Notes under the pieces: generated by a model | What the model was told of the DNA's origin: nothing | What the model saw: the letters and a program-made list of their open reading frames with translations, nothing else | Databases searched by the model: none | Source of the DNA: Wurfbainia villosa | Taxonomy: Eukaryota > Streptophyta > Magnoliopsida > Zingiberales > Zingiberaceae | Length of the DNA: 64,000 nucleotides | Reading direction: 5' to 3' | NCBI GenBank assembly: GCA_025175895.1 | Contig: CM046004.1 | Location: forward strand, 620,001-684,000 | Program-made: the position numbers and the translations under genes | In this document: one piece after another, positions 38,901 to 50,113 of the stretch | Numbering within the stretch: position 1 is the stretch's first letter | Layout of the letters: every line of letters starts with the position of its first letter

Positions 38901-41900
38901 CAGTACATGGAAGTCATATGTTGAAAACAAGAAACATCAGTATCAACATGCCTCATGCTTGGAACCGTAAGTACAAGTATGCACCTTAAATCACTCAATT
39001 CCAAAGTAAGATCACTGATCTCCATGCCTGACAGTCTTATTGCAGCCATGGTACTTGGAAGCTCCTCTTGTGCAGTGTCTGCTAGTCTTGTAAGAGATAT
39101 TGCAGCTCGCTTCATTGCCTACAGAAGAAGGAACAGATATGCATCACTTCATGACATGCAACATCAATGGTAAATTCACTATGTTCTAATGAACCAACTA
39201 CTCTCATTTGAAGCATTGGTCCTCTGATAACATTATTTGGGTCTAATCAAAACTCCACAAACTATTAGTCAAGAGGGACATTTCTACTGCAGCATGTCTA
39301 GGGGGTTGGCACAATTATGTCCTAAGTGATCGTGCTCAACCAAGATGCTTTGATATTTTGAGCTCGTGGAGCTTGTGACTTGACGTGGTTAACGTGATTA
39401 GGTTGTGTTGGTCAACCAAATTAGTTCGACTCGAGATTCAAAGATTGTTTGCGTTTAAAGAAAGATGGTATGAGACATGGACTGTAGGACAGGGAGAGAG
39501 CTGGTTGACAACTTTCATGGCGGCACAAGAGGTGGATTTGGTAGGTGATATTGCAGGATTGACATGTGGAGCAGATCGTGGGTTTGGTGCATCCTAGGGG
39601 TTGAGAACTTGATGGAAGATGGATTCTTGGACAATGTAAAGTTGCGATAATCAAAAGATAGTAGCTATGAGAGATTGTGTGACTTGTAATCCTTGAGTTC
39701 TTGGCCACAATCTACGTAGGAACTTGAACTCGAAGGTTTGTGAGGGCATATGAAGAGTAAGACGAGCAAAATTGATGATAAGGTCAACTTAGCAATAACA
39801 AGGGGATTTATAATTCTTCTAAAGGTATAACTAGAGGTGGTCATTCACATTAGCTTGGTTATAGACTGGTTGTATGTCATTTGACTAGCAATCCATTTAA
39901 TCCCAACTTAAACCAGACCTGTTTAATATATTGAATAAAATCTATAACCTCAAAACAACTCGTTTACAAATAGGGTTACTTGCTTATGACTTGTTTATAA
40001 CTAGTTTATCGCCCATTTAATTAAACAGGTTAGTTAAACAAGTAATAAATGAGTTGAATAACACAAGTTGTTTAACAACTAAAATTAACTTTAAATATAA
40101 ACATCATAATGATTATTTTTAATTATACAAAACTTAAAATATAAAAAATATAAAATATTATAACATATGTTATTACAAATGAGATGATTGTGACTCTAAG
40201 GACCACTTGCACCCATTCTATAAAAGACCCCATAGACACTATAGTAAATATTAAATGAGTTCTTATGGCAAGTCACATTTGGCGATTGTCCTCTAACAAT
40301 CTGCATACCACTTGCCTAGCTCTTTGATATTTGGTTGGGCCACTAGTGCAACTTTGATAACCTTAATCAAGTCCCACTAATAGCATAAGTTGAAGAGCAA
40401 AGGTCATAGAAGAAACGGTGTGATAAAAGTTTACTAAGGCATAATAACATGACTCCAGATATCATACAATATGCATTATCTTTCATATTAAACTACCTTG
40501 GACAGGGTAACTTAAATACTTACAATAAGAGTTGGGATGGCTGCAATTACAAAGCCAGAAAATGCTACCGAGGTCTGCATCAAAAGATAAATAAAATAAA
40601 ATCTTCAGTACAACTGAATTATACAATGACCAATAAAACAGCATGATATCAGTTTCTAAGTTAACCTATTTAACAATCAGTAAATCCGAGCATGCAAATG
40701 AAACACTAAGAAAAATAAACTGACAGAAATTGTGGCTTTGTTTATGTGTCATACACTTCTACAGATAGGTTAGTTATCTAGATTCCCAAGAAATGTTAGT
40801 TGAGTAGCTGGACGTGAGAACAACAAGACTTTTCATCTCTCCCATAAACCCACATTAAAAGAAGTAAACTAGAAGCACCTGTAGAATAGAAGGTCAACTT
40901 TAAAATTATATTATCATATTTATAATAGATTCTAGTTTGAGACAATTACTATCCATATGCTATAAACAAAGAAGTTTCACCATATACCATCAAATTGAAA
41001 TTTAGCAAGCACATGGAGCACATACAAATGTATTAAAGCAGAAGGTATAAGGGGTAGAGGGAAACCAAAGAATACACTAGTAAATGTAATTAAAAAATGG
41101 CAATTTAAATATTACTAGCAACATAGTCGTGCATAGAACTCAACAAGAGCATAAGATTCATATAACCTACCCAAAATAGTTAAGACAGCCACAACTGATG
41201 ATGATGAAGCACATGAAGGACATAAGAAACCATGCTAATCTATTGTTATGACTATCATTGACATGGGAATGGCAATATACAAATCTTGCAAAAGCATGAC
41301 AACAAACAGAGGTACACAGTTATATTTGCACGACAGTCATCATAAGAAAAATAATAATCTAACTATGGCAACACAACATCTGGCCATCCTCCCAAATAGA
41401 ATTTCCAGCATAAACAAAGGAAATAAATCCCACTCCCAGGAAATGAACAATCTAAGTTCACATGTATGTTGCAAACATTCAATAATTCCAGACTACCGAT
41501 CCAAATGGACATTTGACTATTTGATTGTTAAAAACATATCAACGGATGATCTAGTCGCCGCTACACTCTATCTTCTAATTTCACTAGCGTTTCGAGCCCC
41601 CAAAGATGATCGCGCAGTAGCAGAGTCTCGAAGCAAAAAAAAAAAAGTATTACCGTGCAAGCAATGAAGGCCAAGAGGAAGAAGGCCTGATCCCCTAAGC
41701 TCATCCGATACGATCCCATTTTGCCAAGAATAGCAGGCACGCCGATCCCGACACTGAGCCCAGCCGGTTCCGATCCCTCTTCCTGGCGGTTGTCCACTCC
41801 CCCTCCCGCCACATCGAGCTCCGCCACGAACGGCTCCGGCTCCGCCTCGGCATCCGCCGCATGGGTCCGCTTGAGCGAGCAGCAAGAAGTCAGGAGGCGA

Positions 41901-42034
41901 GGGAGGGGGGCGCTGAGAGACAAACGGCGGGGAGCAGCATGTCCGCCGGAGAGAAGGATTAACGGAAGATTAGGGCTTCGAGGGTTTTGGGTGAGGGCGG
42001 CGGAGGAAACAAGAGGCGATTGCCGGAGGGGCAT
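35948..42034 (-). CDS. DUF948-like membrane protein, predicted plastid-targeted (function unknown)
   Basis: Five exons in transcript order: 41654-42034, 40524-40574, 38985-39118, 36221-36321 and 35948-36129. They give 282 residues with all phases consistent and GT-AG borders. The N-terminus (MPLRQSPLVSSAALTQNPRS onward) is rich in Ser, Arg, Pro and Leu and poor in acid, like a plastid transit peptide. A hydrophobic segment at about residues 112-144 spans the first two exons (FFLLAFIACT, then FVIAAIPTLI). After it comes the family signature KRAAISLTRLADTAQEELPS, MAAIRLSGMEISDLTLELSD, INKSAQAVQAAEAGIRQIG and ERANLPDISLKPMVAGAA, which suggests a long helix or coiled coil on one side of a membrane. 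The tail is acidic. The family is conserved across plants but has no assigned function that I know. Exon 2 is only 51 nt. Introns total over 5 kb. The family assignment is firm; plastid location is inferred from composition. Confidence 0.88.
36322..38984. other. Intron 3 of the DUF948-like gene (2.7 kb), nothing recognised
   Basis: AT-rich intronic sequence without recognisable coding or repeat structure. Confidence 0.45.
39119..40523. other. Intron 2 of the DUF948-like gene, with dispersed-repeat fragments
   Basis: At 39309-39337 it holds a motif (cctaagtgatcgtgctc) shared with 58021-58049. At about 39850-40080 there is a repeat with words also seen at 1190-1400. No coding potential is seen. 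Confidence 0.45.
40575..41653. other. Intron 1 of the DUF948-like gene (1.1 kb), nothing recognised
   Basis: AT-rich intron. A 139-codon plus-strand ORF (41248-41667) has no conserved motif and lies partly over exon 1 antisense. Confidence 0.5.
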
Positions 42035-42477
42035 CTGGAACTACTGCGACACGTCACCAAGATGTACGCGCCGCCACGGCGGCGTGTTTTCCCCACCGTT
42101 TCCGAACTCCGAAGAAAGCGAAAAATGGAAAGGAGACCCAAACGTCAAAATGCAATGGTTATCCGTTATTTTTGGCTACTTATTCTATTTATTTTACGAT
42201 TAAATAGGGGAGGCGGACTATTCCTCGATTAAAATAATAAAAAATTATCAGCAAGTAAATCATAGCTGGAGCATTGAATTTTTTTTTTCTTTTTCAAATT
42301 TCAACTCCTAATATAATATTTTAATTTAAATATACTTAAATTAAGATTTAGATAACTTGAATAAAACTCGAGTTTAAACTGTCTCGAGCTATAATTTGAT
42401 TTTGTTCGAATTCAGATTGATTCGAACCATTTTCGAGTTTAAATTTTATTTCAAATCGAACTTGAGTAGCTAGATTT

Positions 42478-42800
42478 TTGAACAATACAGAGAGATTTAA
42501 TGACTCCACGTCGACACCTGCCACCGCCGCCGTTGTCCGATCACGCCGTCGGCCGGTGCGCGAAGCACCGTGCGACACCTCGTCGGCAGCTTCGGCCGAT
42601 ACCGGCCCGGCCGAAAGCCGATCCCGTCCGGACTGCCGACGAGGTGCGCTTCCAACTCACTTGGTCCGACGGCCGGAGGTGGCCGGACGGCGTAGCGGCA
42701 GCGGCGGCAACGACGAGGGGTCAGGCGCGAGTGCACTGTGCATTTCCTCAGTCGCGGACGGGCGCGAAGGGATCGGGTGCGCAGGAGATCAAACTCGTAT
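42478..42800. other. Isolated GC-rich island with nested hairpins, origin unknown
   Basis: About 320 bp of very GC- and CpG-rich DNA stands between AT-rich flanks, 440 bp upstream of the DUF948-like start codon. Overlapping open frames on both strands reflect composition; none is recognised. A perfect 14-bp inverted repeat (42576-42589 and 42633-42646, cacctcgtcggcag) encloses a second 8-bp one (42591-42598 and 42608-42615, ttcggccg). It could be a captured exon fragment, part of a transposon, or a distal promoter CpG island. Confidence 0.5.
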
Positions 42801-43084
42801 ATATATATAACCTCTATTAATTCTAATATTAATCTTTTATACTCTTAGACCATATTGGTTATAACTATACGAGATAAGTTGGATCGATTCAATAAAAGTT
42901 AAATTTGAGATTTAGGTTCTCCATAGTTCAATTATTGATACTAATTAAATCAGTTTTTATAAATAAATTAGATAAATTATGAAAGTAAACTAGATTTGTA
43001 ACTCAAGGATTTAATTAAGTTGGGGTGATTAAATTATGATGAGACTTAACACACCTATAGCTCAATTAGAATTCATTTGGAATG

Positions 43085-43430
43085 TTACTATCTTATCTAG
43101 TTCTCCGATTTGGATCTGATTTCGATGACTAATTTAAATATAGAAATTTTTAGTATACTAACATATCTATAATATTATTTTGCAATAGAAAACAAGAATA
43201 AAATCATCAGCACATTTGATGAATTTGGAAGCTCAAATTCGAGGAAGATGGTCCAGAACCATTTCAAAATCGATTTGAAACTGATCCGGATTAAATTGAT
43301 TTCAAAGTTAAAATTTTAGAATCGGAATCGATTTTGAACCGATTCGGACCAATTCCAATATCGACAAATTCAAAATCGATTAGAATCGAATCAGAATCGA
43401 AATCGAAACCAAGGAATCAATAAACATGCC
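43085..43430 (-). repeat. GAATCG-rich dispersed repeat, copy 1 (truncated)
   Basis: This is the inverted counterpart of 60514-60910. Its right end (ggaatcaataaacatgcc) matches the left end of the other copy in reverse complement. The interior (caatagaaaacaagaataa, aatttaaatatagaaat) also matches. Its left side is shorter than the other copy. Confidence 0.75.
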
Positions 43431-43777
43431 TCATCTGACCGTAATTTAAAAGTACGAGTTTGATGGTTCAAACAATTTCAATCCTTAACTTAAACTTTCA
43501 AAAGTGATTATGATATCCAGTTCAATATTTACAGTTATGGTTCGGTTCATAATTCACAGAGGTTCGAGATTATTATTTACATTTTTATTTTATTTTTTTT
43601 AAAATATTTTTAAATTTTATAAAAGTGAAAATAAAATAAAATAAAAATAAATAAGGGCTTGAACTTATAATTTTGGTTGTCTAATATAATTATCCCTTTA
43701 ATATATAAAAAGAATTTTAGTACGATGAGATATATATATCACACAATTTATATTGTTGGATCAAATGATAGTCTTTT

Positions 43778-44002
43778 CAAAAGTTGAGAATCTGTCCAAC
43801 TAGCAGCTCTCTGTCATTCGTCCCAGGACTGCGACGAGAAGAAGGATAAATCACGAGGGGACTTTGTCCCTGAACACGGTGACAAGACAGAGGGGGTCAT
43901 CTGATGTCAGGGGGATTTTAAATCCCTCATCCAGAATCGATCCTAGCTCATTTCTAAAGCGATCATCCTGTCTTACTATCGCACCATTCCGAAGGGACAT
44001 CG
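43778..44002 (-). mobile_element. tRNA-derived SINE, family X, copy 1
   Basis: On the minus strand the head carries an A-box-like gcgatagtaagacagg and a B-box-like ggatcgattctgg, as expected for a Pol III promoter of tRNA origin. The flanks aatgatagtcttt (43764-43776) and aatgacagtcttt (44003-44015) form a target duplication with one mismatch. It is homologous along its whole length to 45070-45293. Confidence 0.8.
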
Positions 44003-44019
44003 AATGACAGTCTTTAATT

Positions 44020-45052
44020 ATTGTATGTATAATTTTGTTGTTGACTAAATTATATCCTTTGGTAAATTATTATTGAAAATATTATACGAGTCAAATTATC
44101 ACTATAAACTTAATAAGTTATGTGTTGGAAGGATAAAAAATAGAATCAGATCAACGAGTTTGACCTTCTAATTAAGAAAGTTCAATTGAATTAATAAATT
44201 GAATGAGTTAAAGGTTAAATAATCTCACATAAAAAAGAATCAAGACAAATAGATTGGAAAATTTGTTTCAATAGAATAGTCTCGCAAATTGATTAATTTT
44301 TATTGAATTACACCATTAAAATTATTAAAATATTATGAATATTATTTAGTAAATCATTTTTAAAAAACTATATAAATAAAAAAAATTAACTAATCATATC
44401 AGGTTGCATGTTTAGGAAATAGAAAGATCAGGAGACGTTTAGTTCGTAGAAAATTTTCTTTTATAAACTCAACAAATAAATGTAACCGAGTATTGTGAGA
44501 TGATTTCTTTTATAAACTCAACAAATATCTTTTATTAATACTTAATTTTTTTATATTTTGCAAGAAGATATACGACCTATACAAGACTTCTCCATTTTCA
44601 TGATAGAATTAACAGCATGTCATCCTCTGAACCATTAGCCTTCGCAAGAGATGAAATTTCTCACGGCCGCTCCATGCTTACATGAGAAAGGAAGTTAATC
44701 ATCATTGATCTTCGATCATATCGATGTTTGATCGTAATAGAACTGATATTTCCATCCAGCACAATAAAGATTGATCTTTGCTCATTTATCTTGTGAATCA
44801 CTGACGAATTTATTTGATGCTACTAAAGTATTAGAGAAAGGAAAAAAAATCCATAAATTAGAATTCTATTCAATCCCTTTTAACATTCTAATTCGTTAAG
44901 GATTTACACTTTGCCCCCATAGGTAAAATTGAATGATCAACGCAGTACAAATTTGCATCGGATGAGTAAGGATGACTACCCTCCAATGCACTAGACATCG
45001 AATTATGATTTATCATATGTAAACATAATCATAGTTATGGCCAGGATAGGCT
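44020..45052. other. Intergenic, nothing recognised
   Basis: AT-rich, no open frame of note. Two near-identical stretches (ttttataaactcaacaaat) occur at about 44460 and 44510. Confidence 0.5.
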
Positions 45053-45069
45053 TTTATAGACCTAATTCT

Positions 45070-45293
45070 GTAAAAGTTGGGAATCTACCCAACTAGCAGT
45101 CCCTTGTCACCCGTCCCAGGGCTGCGGCGAGAGGGAGATAAATTACGGGGGGACGAGGTCCCTTGACACGATGGCAAGGCAGAGGGAGGGTCATCTGAAG
45201 TCATGGGAGATTTTAGACCCCTCATCCGGAATCGATCCCTGCCTATTCTGCAAGCAACTCCTGTCTTACCATCGCGTCATCCCCGTGGGAACA
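45070..45293 (-). mobile_element. tRNA-derived SINE, family X, copy 2, with perfect 17-bp target duplication
   Basis: The element is flanked by the same 17 bases, tttatagacctaattct, at 45053-45069 and 45294-45310. Read on the minus strand it starts ccacggggatgacgcgatgg, with an A box, followed by agggatcgattccgg, a good B box. The perfect duplication shows that this copy is fairly young and fixes both borders. Confidence 0.9.
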
Positions 45294-45310
45294 TTTATAG
45301 ACCTAATTCT

Positions 45311-45911
45311 AATTCTATTGATGGTCAAAATTAAATGGCATACAATGATTTAATTATAAAGTAGGGGTTTAAAATGTTAAAGTACTATGAAATATGTGAA
45401 ATGGATCTAGTCGATAAAAGTATGATCCAATTCACGAGATCCTCATCGTCAGTGAACTTTCCGGCGACGATTGTGAACGGCGAGCTTCGTGACGATGGCT
45501 GGGCTATTCGTGGCGCAAGATGTGGTGGTGTTGAAGTTGACGGAGAAGACATGCACGAGGAGCTGACCCATCCCATCATCAACCTATCTATACAGGTACT
45601 GGCTATCGAAGATACGTGGGTTTCCAATTTCGTCGATAGCATTCGTCGATTCGCTGTATTCATCACCCCATTTTTTGTTTCTTTTCGATTAAAAACAATG
45701 GCGATAGGAGTTGATCGGTCGTCTTCAAAGTTCAAAGTTCAAAGTTCAACCATGGTCGACTTGGTATGTTAGTTTGACGCCGTTTCCGAATTTTCCAAGA
45801 AACCGTGGCAAAAGTCTCACCGGCCATCCACGAAACCTACAAAATCCCCTTCTTACCCACAATGCGCAATCCATCCTAAGCCCTTCTTTGGGAATCAGAA
45901 ACCCTAAAGAC
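45311..45911 (+). promoter_or_regulatory. Upstream region of the PFA-DSP gene
   Basis: Between the SINE and the start codon is a moderately GC-rich stretch with open frames on both strands (plus 45374-45772, minus 45385-45735) that I do not recognise. A short (ttcaaag)3 repeat lies at about 45722-45742. No clear TATA box was assigned. The SINE therefore landed about 620 bp upstream of the start codon. Confidence 0.4.
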
Positions 45912-48350
45912 ATGATCTTTGAACTCGCAGCGGTGTTGGAGGAGCAACGGCAATCGCCACAGTGGGTGCGAACCGTAGCGAGGAGCGCCGTGGAGGATGT
46001 GATGCTGCACCCGCCTCCCAATTTCGGGGTAGTAGACAGGGCCATCTACCGCTCGGGGTTCCCTACTGCCGATTGCCTTCCCTTCTTGGAGGCTCTGAAG
46101 CTGCGATCCATCGTGTGAGAGAGACTCCCTCTTTTTTTATGCCTTCCAGTCTCGTTCGAAGTATAGACTAGGTTTTCGATCAATGCGCGTGGATTTTCTG
46201 CAGGTACTTGTGCCCGGATCCATACCCAGAGGAGAATGCTGAGTTCGTCAGATCACACGGGATTCGCCTCTTCCAGTTTGGGATCGAAGGGAGCAGGGTA
46301 CCTTCCATTTTCTTTCTTTTCCCTGTTACAGTATCAGTACAACTCTAATACCCTGATTTCGAATACTAGAGATTTAGCTTACTATTGTGTTCGTGGCCTG
46401 ATATGCTACGAAGCAGCTCTAGAAGGATGATATGGGTATTTTTCCTCCGACTGGAGACACCTAACTAGCAGTCTTGTGTCATGTATTTTGCTGAGATTCA
46501 TAGCTGCGTGAGAACCGGGAATGTGCCAGACAGCATTAGAGCTTTAGTGCAGCTACTTGTCTGTGCTTAGTCTTAGACACAATGGAAATCTTTTGGCAGA
46601 AAATCATAAGAACACCCCTAATTATTCATATCGTCAAAAGGGCAGCCCTCTTTCAAAAATTATCAAAACAACATTTTATGCTTCACCTTGGAGCAGCTTT
46701 GGTCAAAGTTACACCACTTTAGAGTAGTTTTGGTGAAAGCCACTCCACCTTGAAGATTAAAGTTGCTTCAAAGTGAGCATAAAGGGTATTTTAGATATCA
46801 AATTATGGGTGTGGCATTGTTTTGGTAATTTTTAAAAGAGAGATGTTCTTATGACAATATGGTTTTAATTTTCTACCAAATCTTTTTTATCAAGTTGGAC
46901 AGTTCTTTAAGCCAAAGGTGTATATGCTCAGGATTTCTATATACGATGGAGAAATCTACATTCGCATCTCACGAACTATCTGCTTGATTTTATATGTATA
47001 CCTGCTTCAATGTATCATTTTAGTTGGCAAACCTTTCTTTGATCCTATAACCTTCTCTACTTTCTTAAGCTTGCACACCTTTGCTTTGTTTTGGATTTTA
47101 ACCTTATGAAACTATTGGCCTTGGTTATTGTTTGCCTAGAAGCAGTTAGTTCTTTGAGATGACAGTTGATAACCTAATGAGCAAATGAGATTTATCCTGG
47201 GACTCGTTAAGCAGATCAAATTTAAGAAACTAAATGAAAGTAAAGGCACATGGACTGTATCCTGGAGTCTCTTGATATTCCTAGTTCTTCAATGTCATTT
47301 TTGATGCACCTTGGTATCAGCATTCGATGACTCTTTCATACAACCATCAAGAAATTTTGAGTTCATTTCATCCATTGGAGAAATATAAGTTACAAATTTA
47401 TTTGTCTTAATAAAAATGTGCTAATCACACGCAAGTGAAGCGAGTTCTATAGCTACTAGTAACCTACAAGTCAGAAATTACGAGTGACCTACTGTAGTAC
47501 TTGACAATAGGAAAGAACAGTTTGTTTGCAGTTTAGAAAGCATTAAACATTCTAACTAATTCATGGGTCTCACATCTACTACATCTGTTATGCTTTTGGT
47601 GGTACTAAAAATGAGTTGATCTTTAGTGCAAATCCCATCTTTGGTTTTCTTTTCTGTGCATGGAATGAAATGTAATGCATTTCTTTTCAATTGGTTCAGT
47701 AAATTCTCATATCATGTATGTGTGTGCGTTCCTATCTTTGTTTTGTCAGGCCAAAGCATTTGTATTGTGTATATATGTACATATGTGTCTTTGTTGATGA
47801 ATACGAAAAATCACCTCGATGATCCATTTTTCTGCATATGCAGGAGTCCTTGAGTGATTCTAGTCATACCATCATGGAGGCTCTCAGAGTCTTGCTCGGT
47901 AATGATTTCACCTTAGCTCGGCTTATTGTTAGGTCTTCCTACTATTCATAATTTTTGCAATTAGCTAAAAGATGCTGTTTCAGATGCAAGGAATCATCCA
48001 ATTCTTATACACTGCAAAAGAGGAAAGGTATCAAAATAGATCTTCTCTCTGTATGCTTCTCACATGTAGTTCAAAAATCTACATTCACCATTAATTGTTT
48101 TCGTTTAACTTGTTTTCAGCACCGGACTGGCTGCGTCGTAGGCTGCTTCAGGAGGTTACAAAACTGGTGCCTGACCTCTGTGCATGAAGAATATGTAAAA
48201 TTTGCATCCGCCAAGGCCCGGCCATCAGACATGATCTTTATTGAGAAATTTGATATTTCACAGATGATGGAGTGTGTTTTCGGGATAATATACCAGTACC
48301 ACTTTTCTGGCCACCAGGCTCGGCGCCTTGTTTACCAAAAGATATCTTGA
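45912..48350 (+). CDS. PFA-DSP: Plant atypical dual-specificity phosphatase (PFA-DSP, Siw14-like)
   Basis: Five exons: 45912-46114, 46204-46297, 47844-47898, 47984-48027 and 48120-48350. They encode 208 residues, with every junction in phase and GT-AG. The family is compact (about 200 residues) and belongs to the Cys-based phosphatases. Related plant and yeast enzymes hydrolyse inositol pyrophosphates. Conserved blocks are VVDRAIYRSGFPTADCLPFL, LRSIVYLCPDPYPEENAEFV, GIRLFQFGIEGSRE, ARNHPILIHCKRGKHRTGCV with the catalytic C(X)5R loop HCKRGKHR, and LQNWCLTSVHEEYVKFASAK. The loop is split by the last intron, directly between Lys and His. The start chosen gives MIFELAAVLEEQ; an in-frame ATG 67 codons upstream is less likely because the added sequence is not family-like. 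Intron 2 carries a Mutator-type MITE. Confidence 0.94.
46595..46877. mobile_element. Mutator-type MITE with perfect 9-bp target duplication
   Basis: A 283-bp element lies in intron 2 of the PFA-DSP gene. The ends are ggcagaaaat and its inverted partner attttctacc (one mismatch). Further imperfect complementarity extends inward over some 70 bp (caaaaattatcaaaacaa against its right-hand equivalent). Both sides carry aaatctttt (46586-46594 and 46878-46886), a 9-bp duplication typical of Mutator-like transposition. There is no coding capacity. Confidence 0.85.
46887..47843. other. Remainder of PFA-DSP intron 2
   Basis: Intronic sequence with T-rich tracts; nothing further is recognised. Confidence 0.5.
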
Positions 48351-50113
48351 ATTTGCAAGGTAGTCATAGCGTACCTCAGACGAGAAAAAAAACCCGTCGA
48401 AGCCGCAGAGGGATTGCAAGGTGTAACTTAGAATTACATATTGATTTATCTTGTCTCGACTAGAAGGAACATGCACCGAGAATCTGTTCCAACTTCTTGC
48501 TGCTAGACATTTTTCTTTTTGTATTTGTCCTTGGCAAGCAATTGATATGAGAACCCCTCGGCTGGAAGTTTTGTGGGTTTAAATACTCCATTTCATGAGG
48601 CAGAGTTGTCATTGTCTAGAAAGTCGAGCTTTTGATAGATTTGCTTTTTTGTTTCTTGAGAATCTTGTGGAATGAGTCTTGAATAAATTTTCATTTGCAT
48701 TTCACTAGTAGGGATGACAATGACTTATCCCTATGAAAATCCAAATCAATCGCTTTGTTTCGCTTGCTTGTGTCCTACAGTGAAATATACCAAAAAAGAA
48801 ACGAACATAAAACAATATGGTGTTTTTGTTGGTAGTGAAAATGGGTGGAAATTTTATTTTATTTTCCACAATATGATGTTTTCTCTATTAATAAGTAGTC
48901 AGTATGGTTTTTTTTATAGATTATGGAAAATATGATCTTTTTACATAACTATACTTAAATATTTAGAGATTATTCTATCAAAATTTTCTTTGTGAAGGAT
49001 TATCTCACTTCTCTTCGAGTGTACAGACCCTCAGGATGTGTTTGGTTGATAGAAAACTTCTTTTTATGTTTACAAAATCTTAAGATGTGTTTGGTAGATA
49101 GAAAATTCTAATGGCTATACATCCTACATTCTCATGAATTAGGTCCAGTACATTTGGTTTCAAAAAAAAAAAAAAAAATTGGAATAATAGTTCTAAATAT
49201 TGCTATTGCTAAATTATCCATCTTTGTTCTCTGTGGCAAACTTAGAATTTCAAAATTAAAAGATTTTGAATGATCAAACAAAAATAGCAATTATTTAAAA
49301 AAAAACCAACAAAGAATTTAGCAATAGACCTTTCCCTACACTATTCTTTCTAAAAACATATAACAAGTACACCGATCAAACTCGACAAACTGACAAGGCA
49401 AATACACTTAACAGATGGGCAAACAGATGGCTAGACCAAATGACTTGGATGAGCCGCCTAAGATTAAACAAGCCAAAAGAGAGATTTATTTCTTGTCATT
49501 TATACTATTCCAACAAAACCAAGCAGAGATATGAAGATGATTCATCTATTTAATTCAATGAGCCAAAATACATATATTAGTTTCATTTTATTTTTGATCT
49601 ATTTCATTCACAGCATTACGACTATAGAAAATATTGGAAGATATGATCGCCAAAAAATATATAAATTAACATTGCTATTGTACACATTCCAGTCAACACT
49701 CATTTAGAACAAATGAATATATCCAAAATCTGTGTGACAAAAATGGAGTCACAACTGTCGTGGAGTATCGCACTAAGCCGGAGAAAGAAAATCGGCGAGT
49801 CTGGATAGGAATTTGATACTCAACAAGAAAAGGTATGCTACTTGACTAAACAAAGTAGATATGATCCACACACTTACTATAATGAGGCGAATTGAATCAA
49901 TTAAAGTTGAAAGTGAAAAGATGATCAAAGGTGAAAGGAACCAAATATTATACTGATATCTCTTGTATCAACCTCAATGGTTGGGAGACATTTGGATAAG
50001 ATTTTGACTTGCCAACCTCAAATAGCCGAGGCTAACATCACCTGGACAATGATGACGAAGAAATCGGAAAAAAAACATACTGAAACTTGTTGGTATAGGT
50101 ACCATTGTAGTGA
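48351..50113. other. Convergent intergenic region between PFA-DSP and the PTI1-like gene
   Basis: The two genes converge here, so it should hold both 3'UTRs. A near-direct repeat (gatgtgtttggt[ta]gatagaaaa) occurs at about 49036 and 49083, and a poly-A run at 49165-49180. No gene was recognised. Confidence 0.5.

Noticed and set aside
41721..42232. Plus-strand ORFs of 160 and 81 codons
   Set aside because: They are antisense to the first exon of the DUF948-like gene and arise from its GC-rich composition.
45374..45772. 132-codon plus-strand and 116-codon minus-strand ORFs upstream of PFA-DSP
   Set aside because: No conserved domain, no splice or promoter support, and both strands are open, so this looks like composition.
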